A stretch of DNA of 64,000 nt from Actinacidiphila fildesensis (GTDB lineage: Bacteria; Actinomycetota; Actinomycetes; Streptomycetales; Streptomycetaceae), in the NCBI RefSeq assembly GCF_042652185.1, contig NZ_JBHSIX010000028.1. One strand, written 5' to 3'. Positions within the stretch are counted from its first letter, which is position 1. The number at the start of each line of letters is the position of its first letter. Made by a program: the position numbers and the translations under genes. Below the pieces are notes generated by a model, which did not search any database, was not told the DNA's origin, and saw nothing but the letters and a program-made list of their open reading frames with translations. This document shows, piece by piece, positions 43,316-51,571 of the stretch.

Positions 43316-44407
43316 TCAGATGGCCCATCCGTACTGGTCGGGAACGCGGGATTCCGCGCCCAGTTCGCGCGCCGCGCGCAGCGCCCAGTGGGGGTCGCGC
43401 AGCAGTTCGCGGCCGAGCAGGACGGCGTCGGCGCGGCCGGAGGCGATGATCTCCTCGGCCTGCCGGACATCGGTGATCATGCCGACCGCCGCCACCGGCA
43501 GATCGGTCTCCGTCCTGACCCGCTCGGCGAAGGACACCTGGTAGCCGGGGCCGGTCGGGATCCGGACCTTGGGGACGTTGCCGCCGGTCGAGACGTCGAG
43601 CAGGTCGACGCCGTGGGCGCGCAGTTCCTTCGCCAGCCGGACGGTCTCGTCCGCGGTCCAGCCCTCGCCGGTGCCGTTCTCCGTCAGCCAGTCAGTCGCG
43701 GACACCCGGAAGAACACCGGCAGCTCCGCGGGCCACACCGCGCGCACCGCGTCGACGACCTCCAGCGCGAGGCGGATCCGGTTCTCGAAGCTGCCGCCGT
43801 ACTCGTCGGTGCGGTGGTTGCTGTGCGGGGAGAGGAACTCGTGGATCAGGTAGCCGTGCGCGCCGTGCACCTCGACGACCTGGAAGCCGGCCGCGAGCGC
43901 CCGCCGGGCCGAGTCCGCGAACCGCTCGGTGATCTCCCGGATCTGTTCGACGGTCAGCTCCCGCGGTACGGGGTGGCCGTCGGCGAACGGCGCCGGGCTC
44001 GGGCCCGCGGGCTGCCAGCCGTGGTTCTCCGCGCCCACCGGGCCGCCGCCGCGCCAGGGCCGGTCCGTCGACGCCTTGCGTCCGGCGTGGGCGAGCTGGA
44101 TGCCCGGAACGGTGCCCCGCTCCTTGAGGAAGCTGGTGATCCGGCCGAACGCCGCCTGCTGCCGGTCGTTCCACAGCCCGAGGTCGGCCGGGCTGATGCG
44201 GCCCTCCGGGCTCACCGCCGTCGCCTCGGTGAGGATCAGGCCCGTGCCACCGGTCGCCCGGGCGGCGAGGTGCGCGAAGTGCCAGTCCTGCGGTACGCCC
44301 TGCTCCGGACCGTCGACCGCCGCGCTGTACTGGCACATCGGTGCCATCCAGACGCGGTTGGGGATCGTCAGGGACCGCAAGGTGTAGGGCTCGAACAGTG
44401 CGCTCAT
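43316..44407 (-). CDS. Old-yellow-enzyme family NADH:flavin oxidoreductase (YqjM-like)
   Basis: This 363-residue FMN enzyme reduces activated C=C bonds. It has the YqjM-type N-terminus (LFEPYTLRSLTIPNRVWMAPMCQYSA, with Cys near the flavin), IQLAHAGRKAS, EVHGAHGYLIHEFLSPHSNHR and the FMN phosphate site VLLGRELLRDPHW. GGAGAG precedes ATG 44407. It is divergent from an ArsR-type regulator that shares its promoter region. Confidence 0.93.
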   Translation of the reverse strand: MSALFEPYTLRSLTIPNRVWMAPMCQYSAAVDGPEQGVPQDWHFAHLAARATGGTGLILTEATAVSPEGRISPADLGLWNDRQQAAFGRITSFLKERGTVPGIQLAHAGRKASTDRPWRGGGPVGAENHGWQPAGPSPAPFADGHPVPRELTVEQIREITERFADSARRALAAGFQVVEVHGAHGYLIHEFLSPHSNHRTDEYGGSFENRIRLALEVVDAVRAVWPAELPVFFRVSATDWLTENGTGEGWTADETVRLAKELRAHGVDLLDVSTGGNVPKVRIPTGPGYQVSFAERVRTETDLPVAAVGMITDVRQAEEIIASGRADAVLLGRELLRDPHWALRAARELGAESRVPDQYGWAI

Positions 44408-44457
44408 GGCGCTCTCCTCGTCATAGGGCTCACCGGATCGACTCACCGGACGCCTTC

Positions 44458-44507
44458 TACGATAGCCATCGTAATACGGCGGATGTCAAACTACGAGAGA
44501 ACTCGTA
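44458..44507. promoter_or_regulatory. Two matching 16-bp operator palindromes between the OYE and ArsR genes
   Basis: TACGATAGCCATCGTA (44458-44473) and TACGAGAGAACTCGTA (44492-44507) are both perfect 6-4-6 inverted repeats with the same TACGA half-site, 34 bp apart. They are the likely binding sites of the ArsR protein. The second overlaps the ArsR promoter and the first lies in the OYE leader. Confidence 0.7.
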
Positions 44508-44511
44508 CTAT
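44483..44511 (+). promoter_or_regulatory. Promoter of the arsR-type gene (leaderless)
   Basis: TACTAT (44506-44511) ends six bases before the ATG, with a weak -35 ATGTCA 17 bases upstream. The transcript should start at or next to the start codon. The second palindrome overlaps the spacer and -10 box, which suits autorepression. Confidence 0.5.
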
Positions 44512-44517
44512 GGACGC

Positions 44518-44889
44518 ATGACACCGCAGACCGCCCCCGCCGCCCGTGCGCTGGAGCACCCGGAGCGCACGGCCATCCGCCTCGAAGGCGTGCTCCATGC
44601 GCTGTCCGACCCCATGCGGCTGCATGTGGTGCGCACCCTGGCCGCCGCCGAGACCGAGCTGGCCTGCTCCGATGTCGAACTGCCGGTCAGCAAGTCCACC
44701 ACCACGCACCACTTCCGGGTGCTGCGCGAGGCCGGGGTCATCGAGCAGAACTACCGGGGCACGTCCAAGATGAGCGGCCTGCGCCGCGAGGATCTGGACG
44801 CGCTGTTCCCCAACCTCCTGGACTCGGTGCTGGCGGCGGCCGAGGGGCAGTGCGAACGGATCCACCCAGGAGCGACCGCCGCCCGTTGA
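44518..44889 (+). CDS. ArsR-type winged-helix transcriptional regulator
   Basis: This 123-residue regulator shows the ArsR-family HTH (HALSDPMRLHVVRTL...LPVSKSTTTHHFRVLREAGVIEQNYRGTSKMSGLR). It lacks the ELCVCDL metal site, so it probably senses an organic or redox ligand. The single Cys in LACSD could matter. It is transcribed divergently from the OYE reductase, the likely target. Confidence 0.9.
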   Translation: MTPQTAPAARALEHPERTAIRLEGVLHALSDPMRLHVVRTLAAAETELACSDVELPVSKSTTTHHFRVLREAGVIEQNYRGTSKMSGLRREDLDALFPNLLDSVLAAAEGQCERIHPGATAAR

Positions 44890-44918
44890 GGCCGCCTCCC
44901 GGTTCGGGTCAGGCGGCC
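44890..44918. terminator. Bidirectional terminator between arsR-type gene and fprA2
   Basis: GGCCGCCT and AGGCGGCC form a perfect 8-bp stem, loop 13 bases. It begins one base after the regulator stop and overlaps the convergent fprA2 stop region. Confidence 0.7.
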
Positions 44919-46249
44919 AGTCGCGCGGCGGCCAGCAGCCCCGCCCAGTCCTGGATCTTGACGGTGCCCCGGTCGAGCGACCGGCCCAGCGCCATCTCCG
45001 CGGCCTCGATCGACAGCCAGCCCGGCCACGCCACCGGATCGCCGCCGCCCGACCGCAGCGCCTCCAGCGGATCGCGGGGGAGCGACCTGGCCAGCAACCG
45101 CGGTACGTCCTCGAGCAGCGCCGCCACCGTCTGCTTGGCACAGGGCCGGTTGGTGCCTATCACCCCGGTCGGCCCGCGCTTGATCCAGCCGGCGACGTAC
45201 TCCCCGGGCGAGGGCACACCGTCCCGCAGCACGCGGCCGCCGTCGTTCGGCACCACCGCGTGCCGTTCGTCGAACGGCAGACCGGGCAGCGGCACGCCCT
45301 GATATCCCACCGAGCGCAGCACGAGCTGCGCTTCGATCTCCTCCGACTGCCCCGTCCCGCGCACTCCGCCCAGCCCGTCGGGCAGCGTCCGCTCGAAACG
45401 GACGCCCGACACCCGCCCGTCACCGAGGAGTCCGGCCGGACGCAGGAAGAACCGCAGATGGATCCGGCGCGGCCGGCCCTCCGGGACCCGCGTGGTCCAT
45501 TCGCGCAGCACCTCGACATTGCGACGGGCCACGGCGGGCAGCGCGGAAGGGTCGGCGTACCCGGGATCGAGCGCCAACTCGTCGGCGTGCACGATGACAT
45601 CGGCGCCGGACAGCCCGCCCAGCTCGCGCAGCTCCTTGGTGGTGAACTTCGCCTGTGAAGGACCACGCCGCCCCACCATGTGCACATCGGTGACCTGGCT
45701 GGCGTCCAGCGCGGTGAGCGCCGACTGCGGGATGTCGGTGTGCCGCAACTCGTCCGCACCGCGCGCCAGTACCCGGGCCACGTCGACCGCGACATTGCCG
45801 ACCCCGATCACCACCGCCGACCGGGCCAGCAGCGCGAACTCCTCCGGCGGTTCGTCCGGGTGGGCGCTGTACCAGGAGACGAACCGGGTGGCGGAGTAAC
45901 TGCCGGGCAGATCCTCGCCCGGTACGCCCAGCCGCCGGTCGGCGGCGGCGCCGAAGCAGTAGACCACCGCGTGGTAGAGCTCGCCGAGCTGCTCGGGGCC
46001 GAGCGCCGGCCCCACCTCGACATTGCCGAGGAAACGCACCCGCGGGTCCTCCAGCACCTGCCGCAGATTGCCCTGCAGGGACTTGATCTTCTCGTGGTCC
46101 GGCGCCACTCCGTAGCGCACCAGGCCGTACGGGCACGGCAGCCGGTCGAGGACATCCACCGCCACGTCCGGCACGGTGGTCTGACGGGTCAGCGCCTCGG
46201 CCACATACACGCCGCTGGGACCTGAACCGACTACTGCGACACGAAGCAC
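44909..46249 (-). CDS. Second FprA-type ferredoxin-NADP+ reductase
   Basis: This 446-residue protein is colinear with FprA at 31064 but clearly diverged. It has GSGPSGVYVAEAL, PYGLVRYGVAPDHEKIK, GVGNVAVDVARVLA, VGRRGPSQAKFTTKELREL, and GWIKRGPTGVIGTNRPCAKQT in place of IGHTKGDA. The change after GVIG suggests a different partner ferredoxin or cofactor preference. GTG 46249 follows AAGGAG. Confidence 0.9.
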   Translation of the reverse strand: MLRVAVVGSGPSGVYVAEALTRQTTVPDVAVDVLDRLPCPYGLVRYGVAPDHEKIKSLQGNLRQVLEDPRVRFLGNVEVGPALGPEQLGELYHAVVYCFGAAADRRLGVPGEDLPGSYSATRFVSWYSAHPDEPPEEFALLARSAVVIGVGNVAVDVARVLARGADELRHTDIPQSALTALDASQVTDVHMVGRRGPSQAKFTTKELRELGGLSGADVIVHADELALDPGYADPSALPAVARRNVEVLREWTTRVPEGRPRRIHLRFFLRPAGLLGDGRVSGVRFERTLPDGLGGVRGTGQSEEIEAQLVLRSVGYQGVPLPGLPFDERHAVVPNDGGRVLRDGVPSPGEYVAGWIKRGPTGVIGTNRPCAKQTVAALLEDVPRLLARSLPRDPLEALRSGGGDPVAWPGWLSIEAAEMALGRSLDRGTVKIQDWAGLLAAARLAA

Positions 46250-46271
46250 GAGCTGGCTCCTTCCGCCGTGG

Positions 46272-46456
46272 ACGACCTGGCGCGCGATGGAGAGCGGGCT
46301 CCCGACGCCCTGCGGCCCCTCCCCCAGCAGCGCTGGGAGGGGCCCCCAGGCGTTGTCGTCGGTCGACGACGCTCCGCGTCGCCTCCCTCCTCCGCCTTGG
46401 ATCCGGAGCCGCATGACGCCGCTCGCTGATCCGCCCTCCATCGCGCGCCAGGTCGT
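46272..46456. repeat. 185-bp element with 21-bp perfect terminal inverted repeats (MITE-like)
   Basis: 46272-46292 is the exact reverse complement of 46436-46456. Between them lies a strong hairpin (46314-46344, GGCCCCTCCC/GGGAGGGGCC). There is no open frame of interest and no obvious target-site duplication. It sits between the tetR stop and fprA2. It could be a non-autonomous mobile element or a large RNA structure acting as terminator. Confidence 0.6.
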
Positions 46457-46526
46457 AAGCCCAGCATGCGCCATCCCCGTGCGTTGCGGGAGTGGCGCGC
46501 GCAGCTCGCCGCTCAGGGGCGGACCC

Positions 46527-47180
46527 TCAGGGCAGTGGCGAGCGCGCCGGGCGGCGGGTGTCCGCCGCGGCCAAGGGTCCGGCGTCGGCGGGCGGCGGAA
46601 CGCCCAGTTCCCAGTCCAGGCCGTACCTGGTGAACAGCTCGGCCCGCAGCCGCGGCAGCGGCATCGGGACGCCGGGCACCAGGAGCGCGACCACCGCGCC
46701 CATCAGGAGCGCGCGCATCATCGGGTACTCCGTCCCGGGATCCTCCGCGCCCCACCGCACGACCGTGTCCTGCAGCAGTGCGGCGAGCCGCTGCTGCTCG
46801 GAACACTGGATGAAACCCTCGGCCTGCAAGATCGACGCCATATGCGTGCGCATCAATTTCGTGTGCGTCTGGGTCAGGCCCAGAATCGCGTCGATGGCCC
46901 GCGCCATCCGCTCCTGGCCGTCCTCGGTCTGCGGCTCCCGTTCCAGTGCCGCCGCCAGCTCCAGATGCATCAGGCGGTGCACCGCGGACTGCACGAGCTG
47001 GCGTTTTCCCGGAAAGTAGTACGACACCAGGCCACGCGCGGTGCCCGCCCGGTCGGCGATGTCGGCGAGGGTGGTGGCCTCGTAGCCGCGTTCCTCGATC
47101 AGTTCCACCGTCGCCTGGAGGAGCCGTTCCCGGGAACGCCGCCGCATCTCTTCATTGACCGATGCGCTTCGGGGAGACAT
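46527..47180 (-). CDS. TetR family transcriptional regulator
   Basis: This 217-residue repressor has an N-terminal TetR HTH (RERLLQATVELIEERGYEATTLADIADRAGTARGLVSYYFPGKRQLV) and a helical ligand domain. AGGAG precedes ATG 47180. The product may control itself through the palindrome at 47200-47212. The adjacent upstream gene on the same strand is DUF1295; which other genes it controls is unknown. Confidence 0.9.
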   Translation of the reverse strand: MSPRSASVNEEMRRRSRERLLQATVELIEERGYEATTLADIADRAGTARGLVSYYFPGKRQLVQSAVHRLMHLELAAALEREPQTEDGQERMARAIDAILGLTQTHTKLMRTHMASILQAEGFIQCSEQQRLAALLQDTVVRWGAEDPGTEYPMMRALLMGAVVALLVPGVPMPLPRLRAELFTRYGLDWELGVPPPADAGPLAAADTRRPARSPLP

Positions 47181-47199
47181 GCTTTACTCCTGCGTTGAC

Positions 47200-47217
47200 T
47201 GGCTCTCAGCCAATATA
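47200..47217 (-). promoter_or_regulatory. tetR -10 box and candidate operator
   Basis: Palindrome TGGCTCTCAGCCA (47200-47212) directly follows TATATT (minus strand, 47212-47217), a good -10 hexamer. The operator would cover the transcription start, fitting autorepression. An outer inverted repeat GCGTTGA/TCAACGC flanks both. Confidence 0.55.
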
Positions 47218-47347
47218 CTCAACGCACCCCCGCCGGGCCTACACGGCCATGCGGGGAACGGGGGCCTGGATCGGCGCCCGGCGGCGCGGGGGACCGCCGG
47301 GCGTCGACCCGGTCACAGCGTGTCGGCGCCGGAGAACCGGTCGCCGG

Positions 47348-48151
47348 TCAGGACCGGTGCCGTGGCGGCCTGGGGAAGAAACCGCTGGTACGAGCGGTGT
47401 ACTCGGCGAATCCCGGGCGGCGCTCCATATGCCGTTCCAGCATCGGCTTACCGCTCCCGCGAAGCAGCAGAAAGCTCATGACCAGCGGCGACACCAGAGT
47501 GACGACCACCAGCGGGGTCGAGCAGGCGAGCAGGAACAGCCCCCACCAGACGCAGAAGTCACCGAAGTAGTTGGGGTGCCGGGTCCAGCTCCACAGCCCC
47601 CGGTCCATGATCGCGCCGCGGTGCGCCGGATCCCGCTTGAAGCGGGCGAGCTGGAAGTCGCCGACGGACTCGAAGAAGAACCCCACCAGCCACAGCGCCA
47701 CCCCGGCCGACGCGAACCCGTTGAGCGCGCCGGGCACGTACATGGCGAACTGGACGGGAAGCGACACCACCCACACCAGGACCGCCTGCAGCAGGTAGAC
47801 CATGCGCAGCGCGTAGAGGTTCCGGCTGCCGGGCGCGCGCGACAGCAGCCGGTCGTAGCGCGGATCCTCGCCGTGGCCCCAGCCGCGCAGGCCGATGTGC
47901 ACGGACAGCCGCAGTCCCCATGCCGCCGTCGCGATCAGGACCAACAGCCGCCGGCCCTCGTCGCCGTGGCCCGCGGACAGTGCGTACGACACCGCCGCCA
48001 CCCCGGCGAAGGCCGTTCCCCAGGCCACGTCCACGACCCGGTGCAGGCCCTTCGCCGCGCCGGCGGCGAAGGCTGCGAGGAGCACCGCCAGGGCCGCGCC
48101 GGCCGAGGCCGCGAGACAGGTGGCGAAGTCGCCCCACGGAAAATCGTTCAC
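47348..48151 (-). CDS. DUF1295 membrane protein (steroid 5-alpha-reductase/ICMT-like)
   Basis: This 267-residue protein has about six to seven membrane segments and the family signature near the C-terminus (LWSWTRHPNYFGDFCVWWGLFLLA... ERRPGFAEYTARTSGFFP). The fold is shared with sterol/enoyl reductases and isoprenylcysteine methyltransferases. GTG 48151 overlaps the CFA-type gene stop (GTGA). As the last gene of the lipid-modification operon, it may reduce or further modify the fatty acyl product. Confidence 0.85.
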   Translation of the reverse strand: MNDFPWGDFATCLAASAGAALAVLLAAFAAGAAKGLHRVVDVAWGTAFAGVAAVSYALSAGHGDEGRRLLVLIATAAWGLRLSVHIGLRGWGHGEDPRYDRLLSRAPGSRNLYALRMVYLLQAVLVWVVSLPVQFAMYVPGALNGFASAGVALWLVGFFFESVGDFQLARFKRDPAHRGAIMDRGLWSWTRHPNYFGDFCVWWGLFLLACSTPLVVVTLVSPLVMSFLLLRGSGKPMLERHMERRPGFAEYTARTSGFFPRPPRHRS

Positions 48152-49509
48152 AGGGTGCCCGCCGCGCCGCGCACCAGCAGCAGCTGGCGCACATCCAGGT
48201 AACCGGATCGGAATCCGGCCTCGGAGTAGGCCAGGTAGAAGGTCCACATCCGGCGGAAGGTCTCGTCGAACCCCAGCTCCGCCACCTCCGCGGCCCGCTC
48301 GGTGAAGCGCTCGCGCCACAGCTCCAGCGTCCGGGCGTAGTGCGGCCCGAACCCGGTGTCCTCCGCGATCCGCAACCCCGTGTGGCGGGCCAGGACCTGC
48401 TCGACGGCGGTCACCGACGGCAGCAGGCCGCCGGGGAAGATGTACTTCTGGATCCAGGTGAAGGTGCGCCTGGAGGCCAGCAGCCGGTCGTGCGGCATGG
48501 TGATGGCCTGCAGGGCGATCCGTCCGCCGGGCGCCAGGAACCGCTCCAGCGCACGGAAGTACACCGGCCAGAACTCCTCGCCGACCGCCTCGACCATCTC
48601 CACACTGACCACGGCGTCGTACGCACCGCGGATCTGCCGGTAGTCCCGCAGCAGCACCGTCACCCGGTCCTCATACCCAGCCTCGCGGATCCGCAGCCGG
48701 GCCAGCTCGCGCTGCTCCCGCGACAGGGTCACCGTCACCACCTCCGCGCCGCGTTCCGCGGCCCGCAGCGCCAGCTCGCCCCAGCCGGTGCCGATCTCCA
48801 GCAGCCGGGTGCCGGGCCGCACGGCGGCGAGGTCCAGCAGCCGGTCGATCTTGCGGTGCTGGGCGACGGTCAGCGGCTCGGCCCCGGTGGGGGAGCGGAC
48901 GTCGGCGGGCTCGCCGTCCGGCGGGAACAGAGCCGCCGAATACGTCATCGACTCGTCCAGGAAGAGCGAGAACAGGTCGTTCGACAGGTCGTAGTGGCGG
49001 CTGATGTTGCCACGCGCCCCCACGACCGTGTTGCGCTGGGCCGACGGCTGCCGCAGTGCCCACGCGCCGCGCAGCCGCTGCAGCGGAGCCGGGACGAGCG
49101 ACCCGACCTGCGAGGCGAGCACGGTCAGCACCCCCACCAGGTCGTCGGAGTCCCATTCGCCCGCCATGTACGACTCGCCGAAGCCGACGAGTCCCGACGT
49201 GGCGATCCGGGCGAAGAAGGCGTCGGGCCGGTGCACCCGCAGCAGCGGGGCGTCCGGGTCCGCCGACCCGGCCGGTGCGCGGCCCGGCAGAGCGAGACGC
49301 AGCGGCAGACGGGCCACGGCCCGCCGCACCAGGTGCTCGGCGACGGCCGCGCGGACCGGAGCGCCGGGTACCCGGACGACGTCCGGCCAGAGTTCCGGGT
49401 TCACCGGCAGGCCGCGGGCCAGGGGCTGACGGGACTCCGGCGGACCGGCCGCCGACGGACGGGAAAGGACCGGACGGGAGAGGATCGGACGGGAAACGGG
49501 GGCAGTCAC
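48148..49509 (-). CDS. Cyclopropane-fatty-acyl-phospholipid synthase-type SAM methyltransferase
   Basis: This 453-residue enzyme methylates acyl chains of phospholipids using SAM. The SAM motif LLEIGTGWGELALRAAERG is at about 236-254. NISRHYDLSNDLFSLFLDESMTYS, VSVEMVEAVGEEFWPVYFRALERFLAPGG and IFPGGLLPS are all diagnostic. A Pro/Arg-rich N-terminal stretch of about 40 residues precedes the domain. GTG 49509 overlaps the DUF1365 stop and has AGGAGGG upstream. Confidence 0.93.
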   Translation of the reverse strand: MTAPVSRPILSRPVLSRPSAAGPPESRQPLARGLPVNPELWPDVVRVPGAPVRAAVAEHLVRRAVARLPLRLALPGRAPAGSADPDAPLLRVHRPDAFFARIATSGLVGFGESYMAGEWDSDDLVGVLTVLASQVGSLVPAPLQRLRGAWALRQPSAQRNTVVGARGNISRHYDLSNDLFSLFLDESMTYSAALFPPDGEPADVRSPTGAEPLTVAQHRKIDRLLDLAAVRPGTRLLEIGTGWGELALRAAERGAEVVTVTLSREQRELARLRIREAGYEDRVTVLLRDYRQIRGAYDAVVSVEMVEAVGEEFWPVYFRALERFLAPGGRIALQAITMPHDRLLASRRTFTWIQKYIFPGGLLPSVTAVEQVLARHTGLRIAEDTGFGPHYARTLELWRERFTERAAEVAELGFDETFRRMWTFYLAYSEAGFRSGYLDVRQLLLVRGAAGTL

Positions 49510-50231
49510 TGCACACCCTCCTGGGGTCGGTGCGGGGGACGGGGCCGCACGGGCAGGCCGCGCAGGTACAACAGGACGCCGTGCATCCGGATGAGCGCGG
49601 ACACGGTGGCCGTCGACCACGGGTGCCGCACGGTGGTCCGCAGCAGGCCCGCGGTGGTCGCGGGGCGCCGTTCGCCCCGCAGCGTCGCGGTGAACGGCCG
49701 GGTGCCGGCCCGCTCCAGATGGACCGTCAGAGCGAGTCGCGCGCCGGGTTCCGGCAGCTGCATGCGGTACTCGCCGTCCACCGGGAAGAACGGCGAGACG
49801 TAGAAGTCCTTCGCGGTACCGGCCCGGCCCGCGGTGTCCGGGCGCAGCAGGTAGCAGTGCCGTTCGCCGTAGGTGTTGTGCACCTCGGCGACGACACAGG
49901 CCGTCGAACCGTCGGAGCGGTGGCACCAGTAGACGGTCAGCGGGTTGAAGACATGGCCGAACACCCGGGCCGCGGTGAGCATCAGCACCCGCCCGCCGGG
50001 CGGCTCCACCCCTTCCGCCGCGAGGAAGCGGTCGAGTCCCGCGCGGATGTCCGGTGCCGTGCCGCCGAAGTGGTCACGGGCCTCGAAACGGGCCAGCGGG
50101 CGCAGCGGGCGCGGCAGCCGGGGCAGCGCGTCCAGGTCCACCAGCCAGAGATACGTACGGTGCCGGAAGGAGTACCGCAGCGGGGCGGTGCGCACGTGCG
50201 ACACCACGCACTCGTACAGCGCCGCGGTCAC
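49506..50231 (-). CDS. DUF1365 family protein
   Basis: This 241-residue protein carries the DUF1365 hallmarks LYECVVSHVRTAPLRYSFRHRTYLWLVDLD, ARVFGHVFNPLTVYWCHRSDG, VAEVHNTYGERHCYLL and KDFYVSPFFPVDGEYRM. Function is unknown; it is nearly always next to a CFA-type methyltransferase and an amine oxidase. GTG 50231 overlaps the oxidase stop (GTGA). Confidence 0.92.
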   Translation of the reverse strand: MTAALYECVVSHVRTAPLRYSFRHRTYLWLVDLDALPRLPRPLRPLARFEARDHFGGTAPDIRAGLDRFLAAEGVEPPGGRVLMLTAARVFGHVFNPLTVYWCHRSDGSTACVVAEVHNTYGERHCYLLRPDTAGRAGTAKDFYVSPFFPVDGEYRMQLPEPGARLALTVHLERAGTRPFTATLRGERRPATTAGLLRTTVRHPWSTATVSALIRMHGVLLYLRGLPVRPRPPHRPQEGVQ

Positions 50232-51502
50232 CACCGGACCCCCAGCGCCGCGGCCGCCGCGACTCCCGAGCGGCAGCCGTCCTCGTGGAATCCCCAGCCG
50301 TGGTAGGCCCCGGCGAAGGTGGTGACCGGGCCGTTGAGCTCCGGAAGCCGCCGCTGGGCGGCGACCGAGCGGGTGGTGAAGACCGGGTGCGCGTAGTCCA
50401 TGCGGTCCAGGACCCGGGCCGGGTCGACGAGCCGCTCGCCCCCCAGGGTCACGACGTACTCCTGTGGGGTGTCGAGCCGCTGCAGCCGCGTCATGTCGTA
50501 GCTCACCAGGACCCGGTCGGGGGTGGCGCCGCACGAGGGCAGCAGATAGTTCCAGCAGCCGCGGGCGCCGCTCGCCCGGGGCAGCACGGAGGCGTCGGTG
50601 TGCAGCAGCGCCGGATTGCGGGAGTAGGAGAACGCGCCCAGCACCTCGGACTCCGCGGGCGTCGGGTCGGCGAGCAGCCGCAGCGCCTGATCGGGGTGGA
50701 CGGCGACGACCACGGCGTCCGCGGTGTGCTCGGCGCCGTCGCCGGTCCACAGCCGCACGCCGCCGGGACGGCGGGTGAGCGCGTGCACCGGGGCCGACGT
50801 GTGCACCGTGGTGACCTGCTTGGCGATCCGCCGGACGTATTCGTGCGAGCCGCCGCTGACGGTCCGCCAGGCCGGCGCCCCGGTCACCGAGAGCATCCCG
50901 TGGTTGTCCAGGAAGCGGAAGAGATAGCGGGCGGGATAGCCGGCGGCCTGCTCCGCGCCGCAGGACCACACCGCGGAGACCAGCGGCGTCATGAAGTGCG
51001 AGACGAAGTACGGCGGGAAGCGCCGTTCGGCGAGGAACTCGCCGAGGGTCGGCTCCGGTCCGTCCGCAGGCCGTGCCAGCAGTTCGCGGGCCGCCCGGTG
51101 GAAGCGCGGCACCTGTGCGAGCAGCCGCAGATAGCGGACGTTCGCCGCGTTGCCGGGGCGCGCGAACAGCCCCGCCGCGCCGCGGGCTCCGGCGTACTCC
51201 AGACCGCAGCCGTCGCAGCGCACCGACATGCTCATGTCGGTCTCCTGGGTGGCCACGCCGAGTTCGGCGAAGAGCCGCGTCAACAGCGGGTACGTACGGC
51301 GGTTGTGCACGATGAAACCGGTGTCGACGGCGAACGCCCGGCCGCCGTCAGCGGCCACGACGTCGTGGGTGTCGGCGTGGCCGCCGAGCCGGGCGTCCGC
51401 CTCGAACAGCAGGACATCGTGCGTCCCGCGCAGGACGTATGCGGCCGTGAGTCCTGCGATCCCGCTCCCGATGATCGCGACCCGACGTCGTTCCGTCATC
51501 AC
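50228..51502 (-). CDS. FAD-dependent amine-oxidase-like protein of the DUF1365/CFA operon
   Basis: This 424-residue flavoprotein has the FAD motif VAIIGSGIAGLTAAYVLRG, EADARLGGHADTHDV, DTGFIVHNRRTYP and a C-terminal AGAYHGWGFHEDGCRSGVAAA. It resembles a phytoene desaturase/amine oxidase subgroup found with CFA synthases. The start is GTG 51502 or ATG 51499, both behind GGAGGG. It is the first gene of four coupled genes. A comparable gene set belongs to the singlet-oxygen (sigmaE-ChrR) response of Rhodobacter (from general knowledge); whether the trigger is similar here is unknown. Confidence 0.9.
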   Translation of the reverse strand: MMTERRRVAIIGSGIAGLTAAYVLRGTHDVLLFEADARLGGHADTHDVVAADGGRAFAVDTGFIVHNRRTYPLLTRLFAELGVATQETDMSMSVRCDGCGLEYAGARGAAGLFARPGNAANVRYLRLLAQVPRFHRAARELLARPADGPEPTLGEFLAERRFPPYFVSHFMTPLVSAVWSCGAEQAAGYPARYLFRFLDNHGMLSVTGAPAWRTVSGGSHEYVRRIAKQVTTVHTSAPVHALTRRPGGVRLWTGDGAEHTADAVVVAVHPDQALRLLADPTPAESEVLGAFSYSRNPALLHTDASVLPRASGARGCWNYLLPSCGATPDRVLVSYDMTRLQRLDTPQEYVVTLGGERLVDPARVLDRMDYAHPVFTTRSVAAQRRLPELNGPVTTFAGAYHGWGFHEDGCRSGVAAAAALGVRW

Positions 51503-51571
51503 AGTCCGCCCTCCTCACGCCCGCATGTCCTGTGAGGTATTCGGAGCGGCGGCCGGTGCGGATTGGTGGAT

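Noticed and set aside
44341..44517. Upstream extension of the ArsR-type gene
   Set aside because: It would run through both palindromes and the promoter; ATG 44518 fits the family N-terminus and the -10 box.
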